Of a DNA stretch of 64,000 nt, positions 6,966 through 15,379 are shown one piece after another. Origin of the DNA: Streptococcus sciuri (GTDB lineage: Bacteria > Bacillota > Bacilli > Lactobacillales > Streptococcaceae); NCBI RefSeq assembly GCF_024814375.1, contig NZ_JANUXX010000001.1, forward strand, positions 186,001 to 250,000, read 5' to 3'. How positions within the stretch are numbered: position 1 is the first letter of the stretch; each line of letters starts with the position of its first letter. The notes under the pieces are model-generated. The model was not told the origin of the DNA and made no database searches. It was given only the letters and a program-made list of their open reading frames with translations. The translations under genes were made by a program, and so were the position numbers.

Positions 6966-8426
6966 ATGACTACGCAAGTATATCAATTAACCATAAATAA
7001 TGATAGAACTATTATTAGTTACATAGAGGCGGTAGACCATAATGAGTACTTAAGAATATATAATCTAAGTAATGAGAGTACCGAGAGTATTAATGTTAAG
7101 GAAGTATTGTTTTTGGGTTGGTTATCAAAAACAATACTATTGATTCAAACGAAGCATGAATTGATGACATATGATACAAATGCTTGTCATATGACTAGTA
7201 ATGTATTTTTAAAAGATAAAATAAGAACAGTCTTGACAAGTAGTGAAACTTATTTTGATTACGTTGTTCAATTGACAGTCGATACTATAGAAGTGAAGAG
7301 GTATTATTTTTTAGATGGTACAACTGAAGAAATTATGTCAGTTAATACAATATCGAATGCCGTATATATATCTGATGATAAGAAGTTCAAGAGTTATTAC
7401 AATAAGTATGAACAAAAGATTTTTGCAACCCTAGATGTAGGGTTAGATGTTATTTCAGATAAGTGGAAAGGAAATGAATTAATAGTTTTAAATAAAGAAT
7501 TGGAATGTTCAATTATTGTTAATGGCGAGACTTGTTTTAGCGGAAGTGGTTATGTTGATCGAGCTTATATTTTTGATGGATATGTACTTTTTTCATTTAC
7601 AAACTTTTTCAATCCTAGATGTTTGTATAAATTAATATTAAGTGATCAAAGGGAATGTTTTGTCATAAAACTGTCTGGAGAAGAAATTTCAAGAAATTGC
7701 TTTTACCTAAAAAATGTAAAAAAACATATACTTGGAGACAGACAAGTTCCTGCTGTAATAATAGAGCCCAGAGAATTTAAACTTAAAACTGTATTATTTT
7801 TACATGGTGGACCAGATACGTATATTAAAAATGAATATATGGATTTTATACAACCGCTGATACAAAATGGGATACGGGTTATTCTGGTAGATTATTCAGG
7901 CAGTATAAGTTATGGTATAGAATTTTATCAAAGACTTTTAAAAAACAATGGCGAACAGGCTCTTTTGGACATTGAATCTGTATTAACGGAAGTTAAACAA
8001 GAATATTCACAAATTTTTATTACGGGAGAGAGTTTTGGAGGTTATCTTGCGATATTATCAGCCATAAAATTTTCACATATCATTCGTAAAGCTATAGCTA
8101 TAAATGGTTTTACTGACTATAGATACCAATATATATTTTCTGTAGCTAGACAGATTATTACTAAGTATTTTGATATAAGTATATCAAAGAACAATCCAAT
8201 TGATTTATTAGATAAAGTTTCAACTATATCACCTATAGTTTTTATTCATGGTATGAAAGATGTCTATTGTCCAATCAAGCAAGTGGAGGTATTCGTAGAG
8301 AAATCAAAACAATTGGGTTATTCGGGAGTTGGAATGATAAAAATTGAAGGAGAAGGGCATTATAGTATGCTACCTCGAGTCATGGAAAAGTTTTATTCGT
8401 TTTTAATAAATGAAATTATTTCGTAA
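6966..8426 (+). CDS. S9-family prolyl-oligopeptidase-like peptidase, likely leader protease
   Basis: 486 aa: an N-terminal beta-propeller-like half (about 1-260) and a C-terminal alpha/beta hydrolase with HGGPDTY (oxyanion region), the nucleophile motif GESFGGYL (Ser near residue 357), the acid in HGMKDVYC (about 431) and His in EGEGHYSML (about 464). The triad is complete. No signal peptide, so cytoplasmic. S9 peptidases (FlaP, AplP) remove leaders in some class III lanthipeptide pathways, so the neighbouring lyase-kinase gene and precursor point to the same job here. Ribosome site GAGGTGATG precedes the ATG. Confidence 0.8.
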   Translation: MTTQVYQLTINNDRTIISYIEAVDHNEYLRIYNLSNESTESINVKEVLFLGWLSKTILLIQTKHELMTYDTNACHMTSNVFLKDKIRTVLTSSETYFDYVVQLTVDTIEVKRYYFLDGTTEEIMSVNTISNAVYISDDKKFKSYYNKYEQKIFATLDVGLDVISDKWKGNELIVLNKELECSIIVNGETCFSGSGYVDRAYIFDGYVLFSFTNFFNPRCLYKLILSDQRECFVIKLSGEEISRNCFYLKNVKKHILGDRQVPAVIIEPREFKLKTVLFLHGGPDTYIKNEYMDFIQPLIQNGIRVILVDYSGSISYGIEFYQRLLKNNGEQALLDIESVLTEVKQEYSQIFITGESFGGYLAILSAIKFSHIIRKAIAINGFTDYRYQYIFSVARQIITKYFDISISKNNPIDLLDKVSTISPIVFIHGMKDVYCPIKQVEVFVEKSKQLGYSGVGMIKIEGEGHYSMLPRVMEKFYSFLINEIIS

Positions 8427-8445
8427 CTTAAAGGAGGAAAAACGT

Positions 8446-8724
8446 ATGAAAAGAAATATTAATGAAGATTTGATAGATGCTCTTAATGACATTTGTAGGA
8501 ATACAGATGACAGCCCTGTTTTTTGGAAAAAATTTTATAACTGGTGCATTCTTTCCTACCAGCAAGAGAGAGACAAAAGGTTTTCAGTATCAGACTTAGG
8601 TAATTTTTTATTAAGTAGAAATGTTGATAATACAAGAGAAATAATTGTAGCATACATTCATGTTCTTTATTCTTTAGCGATGTTTGAAGGGGAAGAAATT
8701 TATGGAGATGGATTCATTATTTGA
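8446..8724 (+). CDS. Unknown small RiPP-cluster protein
   Basis: About 92 aa, helical and charged, with no recognised family. I chose ATG at 8446 because of the AAAGGAGG site nine bases upstream; an in-frame ATG at 8410 overlaps the end of the peptidase gene. The 3' end overlaps the lyase-kinase start by 23 bases, so the two are translationally coupled and probably act together. Possible roles are leader recognition, a cyclase helper or a chaperone; none can be shown. Confidence 0.65.
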   Translation: MKRNINEDLIDALNDICRNTDDSPVFWKKFYNWCILSYQQERDKRFSVSDLGNFLLSRNVDNTREIIVAYIHVLYSLAMFEGEEIYGDGFII

Positions 8725-10027
8725 GGTGCTGAGTGAAAAGCTTCCTCAAATGAAAAATAGCAAATTTGATGAAGAAGGTATATGGACGTACTATTTACCA
8801 GAACATTATTACGATTTACCTAATTATGGATTTAAGATACACATTTCAGCTACTTTAGAAAATGTTTTGGATATAGCAGAATTAATTTTCCCTGTGTTAA
8901 TTGATAAAAATATAAGATTTAAATTTATAAAATCTATAACACACTTAGGTTTTCTGAATATGGGAAATTACGGATATAGTCAGATTGGAAAAATGTGTAC
9001 TATATATCCTCAAAATATAGGAGATTTATTATCCCTATTAGATATATGTTATAAGAAAACTAAAAAATTTGCTTCTGTATCTATACCGTCAGACTTTCCT
9101 TATATGTGTAGCAGTGTTGTATATTACAGATATGGAGAATTAAAACTAGATAAAGATGGAGATGATACAGGATTTATTGATTTTAGAAAAAAGGTTATAC
9201 CAGATACTGTAGAAATACCGATTGCGGACTACTATATTCCGCGTTTAGAAAATGTTGCTGAAAAATACTTACCATTAAAGTGCTTACGAGTTAGAGGGAA
9301 ATCATCAGTTTACCTAGCTATTGATGTTTCTAATAGAAATATGTGTGTTGTGAAAAAGGGGAATTTTTTAGGAGAAATAAGTTTATCTGGTGAGGATGGA
9401 CTCGATAAAGTATATAACGAATATAAAGTTTTAAAAAGCTTAGAAGGGCTAAGGATTTTCCCTATTGTTTATGATGTGTTTTATAAAGCTGATTCGTTGT
9501 TTATTGTGGAAGAATATATTGAAGGAAACTCATTAACGGATATATTTTTAAGTAAGGTGAATAAAAAAATAAGTAGTGTGATTTTATCGAGAATTTTAGA
9601 GTACGTAAAAAAAATTCATAAACAAGGGTATATAATTAATGATTTATCTCCGGATAATATAATAGTTGACAAGAATAATTATATACGTTTTATTGACGGT
9701 GAGTATCCTGTGAAAGAAGGGGAGTATACTGATATAATGAATTTAGTAGGAACTCCAGGATTCACTAAAGCAAAATATAGTCATAGAGACAAGGATTTAT
9801 ATTCCTTTATATGCATTTGTTATTTTGCGTTTCACAGTACGCATTATTCGGAGTTGAGAGAGGAGACTAAAGAAGATTTCATAGAAAAAATAGATGAAAA
9901 TCCAAGATTTCTAGAAGATATTGCCATAAATATAGATGAAATATTGGGAATGAAGGAGAAAGATTTTTTTACGAATTCATACGAGACAAAATTAAAAATA
10001 TTGGAGAATATAATTCAAAGATATTGA
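8702..10027 (+). CDS. Cyclase-less class III/IV-type lanthipeptide synthetase (lyase plus kinase)
   Basis: 441 aa. The N-terminal half (about 1-200) matches the phosphothreonine/serine lyase domain of LanKC/LanL enzymes: GFKIHISAT, an FKF...S segment, GKMCTIYP and the SSVVYYRYGEL block near residue 141. The C-terminal half (about 205-441) is a Ser/Thr-kinase-like domain with ordering Lys in VVKKG, catalytic loop NDLSPDN (Asp314, Asn319), metal-binding Asp332 in FIDGE and a GTPGF activation segment. It then stops: the roughly 400-aa LanC cyclase domain normal in LanKC/LanL is absent, and no other gene here has LanC zinc motifs. Expected reaction: phosphorylation and elimination of Ser/Thr in the precursor. 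ATG at 8702 is chosen over the upstream TTG at 8684 because GAAGGGG fits as its ribosome site. Confidence 0.8.
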   Translation: MEMDSLFEVLSEKLPQMKNSKFDEEGIWTYYLPEHYYDLPNYGFKIHISATLENVLDIAELIFPVLIDKNIRFKFIKSITHLGFLNMGNYGYSQIGKMCTIYPQNIGDLLSLLDICYKKTKKFASVSIPSDFPYMCSSVVYYRYGELKLDKDGDDTGFIDFRKKVIPDTVEIPIADYYIPRLENVAEKYLPLKCLRVRGKSSVYLAIDVSNRNMCVVKKGNFLGEISLSGEDGLDKVYNEYKVLKSLEGLRIFPIVYDVFYKADSLFIVEEYIEGNSLTDIFLSKVNKKISSVILSRILEYVKKIHKQGYIINDLSPDNIIVDKNNYIRFIDGEYPVKEGEYTDIMNLVGTPGFTKAKYSHRDKDLYSFICICYFAFHSTHYSELREETKEDFIEKIDENPRFLEDIAINIDEILGMKEKDFFTNSYETKLKILENIIQRY

Positions 10028-10066
10028 TTACACGTTGATAAAAAGAGCAAGGAGATATCGGGAATA

Positions 10067-10945
10067 ATGGTTATGTTGAAAGTTGATAATTTATCCTATT
10101 TTTACGAAAATGGAGAAGGGATTAAAAATATTTCTTTCGAATTAGAATATGGTGATTTCTTAGCTGTTATAGGAAAAAGCGGAGCGGGCAAAAGTACATT
10201 AATTAATTCTATTCTAGGGATTTTACCTAAAAAAGAAGGTGAGGTTTTAATAGATGACGAACTATCTCCTAAAGATATTTCGTTTTGTCCGCAAAATCAA
10301 GCAATTGATTGGTATTTAAACGTTTTTGACAATGTCTATATGGAAGCTTTATTTAGTGGAAGTATAAATGCTAAGGCAGAAACAATTAATGTATTAAATA
10401 CAATTGGCTTAGGAGGAAAAGAAAAGGAGGATCCGACTAATCTATCTGGTGGACAATTACAACGTGTACAATTAGCAAGGCAACTTGTATCAAATGCAAA
10501 AATTTTGATTTTAGATGAACCTACATCTAGTTTAGATGTAATAACGTCTGAAAATATCTTAAATCAATTGAGTAGTCAAACCCAAGATGGGAAAATTTGT
10601 ATAATATCTTCTCATGATTTGGATATGTTAGAAAAATATTGTAACAAGGTATTATATATTGAAAACGGTAAGGTAACATTTTTCGGTGAAATTGATAGAT
10701 TTTTAAAACACTATAATAACCTAAGTGAATATAAAATTTTTTATGATAATCAGATACCAGAAGAAGTAGAAAAAAATATAAATGACTCCTTCAGAGTGTT
10801 AAACTGGAACCCGTTGACAATTGAAGTCCATAATGAACAATCTATTAATTCAATATTAAAATTATTTATTGAACATGATATAGTGGTTCGTTCCATCGAA
10901 CAAAATAATCGTAGTTTGAAAGAAATTATTCAGTTGAATGGATAA
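10067..10945 (+). CDS. ABC transporter ATPase of the RiPP cluster
   Basis: 292-aa ATP-binding subunit: Walker A GKSGAGKST near residue 36, Q-loop CPQNQ, signature LSGGQLQRVQ, Walker B LILDEPTSSLD, H-loop SSHD. The last 80 residues form a C-terminal extension as in ABC-2-type drug and bacteriocin exporters. Followed 14 bases later by its membrane partner, so the pair is one exporter or immunity pump. AAGGAG lies 12 bases before the ATG; a second ATG at 10073 is an alternative start. Confidence 0.85.
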   Translation: MVMLKVDNLSYFYENGEGIKNISFELEYGDFLAVIGKSGAGKSTLINSILGILPKKEGEVLIDDELSPKDISFCPQNQAIDWYLNVFDNVYMEALFSGSINAKAETINVLNTIGLGGKEKEDPTNLSGGQLQRVQLARQLVSNAKILILDEPTSSLDVITSENILNQLSSQTQDGKICIISSHDLDMLEKYCNKVLYIENGKVTFFGEIDRFLKHYNNLSEYKIFYDNQIPEEVEKNINDSFRVLNWNPLTIEVHNEQSINSILKLFIEHDIVVRSIEQNNRSLKEIIQLNG

Positions 10946-10959
10946 GGGGGAGACAGAAA

Positions 10960-11760
10960 ATGAAAAGACTGGACTATAAAAATCAAAAAACAAATTTTAT
11001 AGAATCTATTCTCAGAGTAAGCTATATTGAGTACCGAGCATTAGTAAACAACAAGCATTTAATTTATACTCAAATACTTGTACCCGTGCTTTATTTCCTA
11101 TTTTACTCAACGGGAATATCTGCAACTTTCGGTAAGATTTATTATGCAAATAAAGAAGTCTCTTTTTTACAATTTTCTTTTATTGGAATTATAGGTCTGG
11201 TAGTGTATAGTCAGATGTCGCAATCAGTCTATAGAATCATATTGGATAGAAAGTGGGGGCTTTTAGCCTTTAAATATTTTAAAGGAGTAACGCCAGTAGC
11301 ATATATAATAGGAAAAATGTCATTTCCATTATCTAACTTCTTGATACAAATGATTGTGTTATATCTTATTTCCATTTTTTTTGGTGATTATTTTACTGTT
11401 AACCAATTCGTTGTAATTGTTATATGTTCTATAGTCATGATGATTTTTTGGTTTTCGGTAGGTACGATTATATCTTTAAAAGTAAGCTCATATAAAACAA
11501 GAGATTTAATATTAAATACTTTACTATTACCAATTTCTTTTACAGCTCCTATATTTTTTAGTTTTGATAAGGCTCCTGTACTTATTAGAATAATATCTTA
11601 TTTTAATCCATTAACATATCAATTGAATGCGTTAAGAGATTTAAGTTTTGGTATATCTAATCAAGTAAATGTAGTAGTTGTTCTAGTATTGACATTCTTC
11701 ATTTCAGTTATTGCGGTATATTCTGTAAAGAATGCGGAATTAACAACAAATGAAAGATAA
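10960..11760 (+). CDS. ABC-2-type transporter permease of the RiPP cluster
   Basis: 266-aa integral membrane protein with about six hydrophobic segments and a cytoplasmic N-terminus, typical of ABC-2 permeases (long C-terminal pattern ending FNPLTYQLNALRDLS). Pairs with the ATPase just upstream. It probably exports the mature peptide or pumps it out of the membrane as immunity. Ribosome site AAGGGGGAG before the ATG. Confidence 0.85.
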   Translation: MKRLDYKNQKTNFIESILRVSYIEYRALVNNKHLIYTQILVPVLYFLFYSTGISATFGKIYYANKEVSFLQFSFIGIIGLVVYSQMSQSVYRIILDRKWGLLAFKYFKGVTPVAYIIGKMSFPLSNFLIQMIVLYLISIFFGDYFTVNQFVVIVICSIVMMIFWFSVGTIISLKVSSYKTRDLILNTLLLPISFTAPIFFSFDKAPVLIRIISYFNPLTYQLNALRDLSFGISNQVNVVVVLVLTFFISVIAVYSVKNAELTTNER

Positions 11761-11774
11761 CGAGAGGATGGCAT

Positions 11775-13229
11775 ATGACTATTTTAAAGAACATCTATAT
11801 TGAATTTTTAGGGAAAGAAGTACTATCCATTGACAGATTAGAGGTAGTGGAAGGAGATAAAATTGCCGTAATAGGAGCGAATGGAAGTGGAAAAACAACA
11901 CTTTTAAATTTGATTTCCGGTAATTTGCAAAAATATTCTGGAACTATAACAAGAAATCAAGAGTTCTTCTATTTAAAGCAAAATGGTAATGAGATTGAAA
12001 TAGGGAATGAGACGAACTATGAATTTTTATCTAAAGTAGGAGTTGATCCTTTTTACGAACATTCGGAAGAGTTTAGTGGTGGCGAAAAGATTAAACTATA
12101 TCTATCCAATGTTATAAAAAATGAATATATGAATTTAATACTAGATGAACCAACTACAAATTTAGACTTAAAAGGTTCACAAGTTTTGATACACTATTTA
12201 AAAAAACATCAAGGGACGGTTATTTTTTCTACTCATAACAGGGAATTAATAGAAGAAGTTGCAACAAAGATTTGGGTTATTGAAAATCGTACGGTGAAGG
12301 AATATAAAGGAGGGTGGTTAGACTATATAGAACAAAAAGAACTTGAAAAAGCAACCATTGAAAATAATAATGAGCAGATAAGGCTACAAAAGCAACAATT
12401 GGAATCTGCCATCAAAAATAAAAATGAATCTTTAAAGCGAATTTCTGATGTCACAATCAGTAAAAGAAACAGAAGAATAAATCCAGGTAGGTTAGCACAA
12501 TCTAAATCTAAGGGAAGTAGCCAAAAAGGAATTTCTCGACAAATTAAATCACTTAAAAAAAGGTTAGACAATATCTCTGATGAAAAAATAGTGTCTGAAA
12601 GAAAAATAGAATTTCCTCTAATAAAATCAAATTCCTTACACAGTAAAGTGCCTATATACACTAATAATTTAACTATCTCTATTGGAAATAATTTATTACT
12701 AGATAAAATTTCGTTTCAGATTGCATCAGGAGAAAAAGTTGCTTTCATTGGTAATAATGGAGTGGGAAAAACAACTCTATTAAATCACATATTTAACCGT
12801 GATGAAGCAATTACAATCTCATCTAATGTAAAGTTTTCATATGTAAAACAAGATTTCCTTTCTAATCAAATAGTGGACAGCCTTATCGATTTCGTTTTGA
12901 CAGAGAGTGAGTATCCATATGATTTTGTTGTGGAAATATTGGAGAGAATGGGATTTGATGAAAGCGATTTGGAAAGAAAAATCAAGACATTTAGCGCAGG
13001 TGAGCAATTACGTGCACTACTCACTGCTTCAATTTTAAATGATAGTAACATTTTAATTTTAGATGAGCCTACAAATTATTTAGATTTAGAAGTGATTCAA
13101 GGTTTAGAGGAGTTAATGAAACAATACCCTGGGACTATACTATTTACATCGCATGATCGCTTTTTTGTTGATAGGATTGCCACTGTTATTTACGAGATAT
13201 CAGAGGGGCAATTAAAAAGAATTAGATAA
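11775..13229 (+). CDS. ABC-F family protein, candidate ribosomal self-protection factor
   Basis: 484 aa with two ATP-binding cassettes and no membrane segment. First cassette: GANGSGKTT, FSGGEKIKL, LILDEPTTNLDL. Basic coiled linker at about 190-275 (KSKGSSQKGISRQIKSLKKR). Second cassette: GNNGVGKTT, FSAGEQLRAL, LILDEPTNYLDL. This is the ABC-F layout of Vga/Lsa/Msr-type proteins, which dislodge drugs from the ribosome, and of housekeeping relatives such as EttA. Its place as the last gene of the RiPP operon, 14 bases after the permease, suggests self-protection and hence a peptide acting on translation. That step is inference. Confidence 0.8.
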   Translation: MTILKNIYIEFLGKEVLSIDRLEVVEGDKIAVIGANGSGKTTLLNLISGNLQKYSGTITRNQEFFYLKQNGNEIEIGNETNYEFLSKVGVDPFYEHSEEFSGGEKIKLYLSNVIKNEYMNLILDEPTTNLDLKGSQVLIHYLKKHQGTVIFSTHNRELIEEVATKIWVIENRTVKEYKGGWLDYIEQKELEKATIENNNEQIRLQKQQLESAIKNKNESLKRISDVTISKRNRRINPGRLAQSKSKGSSQKGISRQIKSLKKRLDNISDEKIVSERKIEFPLIKSNSLHSKVPIYTNNLTISIGNNLLLDKISFQIASGEKVAFIGNNGVGKTTLLNHIFNRDEAITISSNVKFSYVKQDFLSNQIVDSLIDFVLTESEYPYDFVVEILERMGFDESDLERKIKTFSAGEQLRALLTASILNDSNILILDEPTNYLDLEVIQGLEELMKQYPGTILFTSHDRFFVDRIATVIYEISEGQLKRIR

Positions 13230-13417
13230 AATTCTAATTCGGGTTGAGGGCAAAATTCTTGAAAGTCATTTTCTAGGGTCTTATCCTGATTATAATCGCA
13301 AGCAATACGGTTTTTATACGCTTGATGTATGCTCAGATAGGAAAAGCCCATCCATTTTTGCATCTTTGTATCCTGGTACTCTCTTGCTGATTGAAATGGT
13401 AAGTAGCGTACAGCCAT
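13230..13417 (-). pseudogene. YolD-like gene fragment, frameshifted
   Basis: The reverse-strand ORF starting at 13417 opens MAVRYLPFQSAREYQDTKMQ, then KWMGF, as in YolD-like proteins usually found beside umuC-type polymerases. One missing T after the GF codons moves the expected FLSEHTS block into another frame, and the tail (DYNQDKTLENDFQEF) looks like a different remnant. No umuC is nearby. I read it as a relic between the RiPP cluster and the restriction operon. Confidence 0.4.
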
Positions 13418-13507
13418 TTTTTGATTGAAGCCATTAATCTGGAACTTTATAACAATTGATATAAGTGATATAATAAGTTTATGAGACCGATTGAGAAAGG
13501 AGTGTCT

Positions 13508-15379
13508 ATGGCACGGATTGATATTAGTGAAGAGGCACTGGCTAAGGAATCACAGGATTTGTTATCGGTTCTCCTAAAAGATAGAACGACAAATAAATCG
13601 ATTGTCTGGGCTACACACTCCTATGAATTTTGGGGAAGAGGTTTTGGTGTTGCAGATAGTATCACACCAAGAAAGGTTACTGGTGCTTACGCTAATCTCA
13701 TCCAACCACGGTCAGAGAAGTCAAAAGCAGAGCAAAAAGGTCGAACCAAGGTTCATGCAGAAGTGTTTACACCGACTTGGCTCGTCAAACTTCAAAATGG
13801 TTTCGTAGAAGATGAGCTGAGTACATTACCACTAGAAGCCTATGTCGATACCAAATGGCTGGAAATTACCTGTGGTGAAGCACCCTATATGGTCAGTCGA
13901 TATGATACAGTAACTGGCGAGGAGATAGAACTTGCAGACCGTGTTGGTTTTGTAGACCGAAAGCTACAGCGGATTAGTCAAGAGGTTTCAGATGAATCGG
14001 AGTTTTTCAATCTAGCTGTCCGTGCCTATAAGGCTTCTTATGGCTATGAGTACCAAGGAGACAGCCTTCTCTTAGCCAGAGAAAATCTCCTAGCTAGCTT
14101 TGAGGACTATTATCGAGCAGCTTTTGACAAAAATCCGAGTTTGGAGCAGAAAATGGAGATTGCGACTATCATCTCCTATAATGTCATGCAGATGGATGGG
14201 ATTGCAAAAACCACACCCTACTCGATGACTGTACCGAAGGCTGTTCAGTTAGATTTATTCGGAGAAGTGGAAGAAGAGATTCCAGTAATGGAACCTAAGA
14301 AAACGAAACTGAAGGACTGGAAAAAAAATAAAATGATAGGTTTTGAGCGCCTATCTAGCGAGGAATCAGATATGAAATTTGATGTTGCCATTGGGAACCC
14401 ACCGTATCAGGATAATACTCTAGGAGACAATATAAGCTATGCACCAGCAATTTATCACGCTTTCATGGATGAATCGTTTAAAGTTGCACGTAAAGTATGT
14501 CTAATTACACCTAGTAGATACTTATTTTCTCGAGGGCGACTCCCTAAAGAGTGGCATAAAAAAATATTAAAGGATCCTCACTTTAAAATAATGTATTATG
14601 AGCAGAATAGTGGACTTGTCTTTCCTAATACAGATATTAAAGGTGGTGTTGCAGTGGGTTACCGTGATACGGAGAAAAACTTTGGTGCAATAAAACTATT
14701 TATTCCGTTTGATGAGCTACGAAGTATTGCTATAAAAGTAGATACACAGGCTGAAAATAGTATGTCAACAATTATTACAAATCCTTTAAGTCACAAATTT
14801 AGTAATTTATTAAGAGATACTAGACCTGATGTAGTTTCTCTTGCCAGCAAGACCTTTGATTTACGCTCGAATGTGCTTGATAAGTTGAATGATATTATAT
14901 TTTTTGATGAAGAACCAAATGATGGTTTTGAATACATGAAAATTTTAGGGTTGTACAAAAAGCAAAGATCAATAAAATACATCAGACGAGATTTTATCAA
15001 TGGTCCTTACAATATAGAGGGATATAAAGTTTTTGTTCCAAAATCAAATGGTAGCGGTGCGATTGGTGAAGTTTTATCTACACCCCTAATCGGGCATACC
15101 CAAACGTTTATTTCTATTGGAAATTTTACAAGTAAAAATGAAGCAGAAGCATGTTTAAAATATGTAAAAACTAAATTTGCAAGGGTTATGCTAGGTATTT
15201 TAAAGGCTACTCAAGATAATCCTGCGCCTATTTGGTCAAAAGTCCCCCTCCAAGACTTTACGGTCAATTCAGACATTGATTGGTCACAATCAGTGGCTGA
15301 TATTGACCGACAATTGTACAAAAAATTATCGGTTGAAGAAATCGCCTTTATTGAAAACAATGTAAGGGAGATGGACTGA
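13508..15379 (+). CDS. N6-adenine DNA methyltransferase, restriction-modification
   Basis: 623 aa. Motif X-like EVFTPTWLV near residue 83, SAM motif I WLEITCGEAPY near 118 and the catalytic NPPY (IGNPPYQDN, about 298) identify an adenine-N6 methyltransferase of the Eco57I/type IIG-like group; the C-terminal half is a probable target-recognition region. Start 13508 is chosen for the GAAAGGAG site just upstream; a promoter -10 TATAAT lies at about 13469. Its stop overlaps the next start (TGATG), so the methyltransferase and its restriction partner are translationally coupled. Confidence 0.85.
   Translation: MARIDISEEALAKESQDLLSVLLKDRTTNKSIVWATHSYEFWGRGFGVADSITPRKVTGAYANLIQPRSEKSKAEQKGRTKVHAEVFTPTWLVKLQNGFVEDELSTLPLEAYVDTKWLEITCGEAPYMVSRYDTVTGEEIELADRVGFVDRKLQRISQEVSDESEFFNLAVRAYKASYGYEYQGDSLLLARENLLASFEDYYRAAFDKNPSLEQKMEIATIISYNVMQMDGIAKTTPYSMTVPKAVQLDLFGEVEEEIPVMEPKKTKLKDWKKNKMIGFERLSSEESDMKFDVAIGNPPYQDNTLGDNISYAPAIYHAFMDESFKVARKVCLITPSRYLFSRGRLPKEWHKKILKDPHFKIMYYEQNSGLVFPNTDIKGGVAVGYRDTEKNFGAIKLFIPFDELRSIAIKVDTQAENSMSTIITNPLSHKFSNLLRDTRPDVVSLASKTFDLRSNVLDKLNDIIFFDEEPNDGFEYMKILGLYKKQRSIKYIRRDFINGPYNIEGYKVFVPKSNGSGAIGEVLSTPLIGHTQTFISIGNFTSKNEAEACLKYVKTKFARVMLGILKATQDNPAPIWSKVPLQDFTVNSDIDWSQSVADIDRQLYKKLSVEEIAFIENNVREMD

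Noticed and set aside
8684-8701. TTG at 8684 as start of the lyase-kinase
   Set aside because: ATG at 8702 has a well-placed GAAGGGG ribosome site; TTG would use up that site as coding sequence.
4055-10027. Separate class V synthetase set (LxmK/LxmY/LxmX)
   Set aside because: Kinase and lyase are fused in one protein and the lyase block is of the LanKC type, not HopA1-like.
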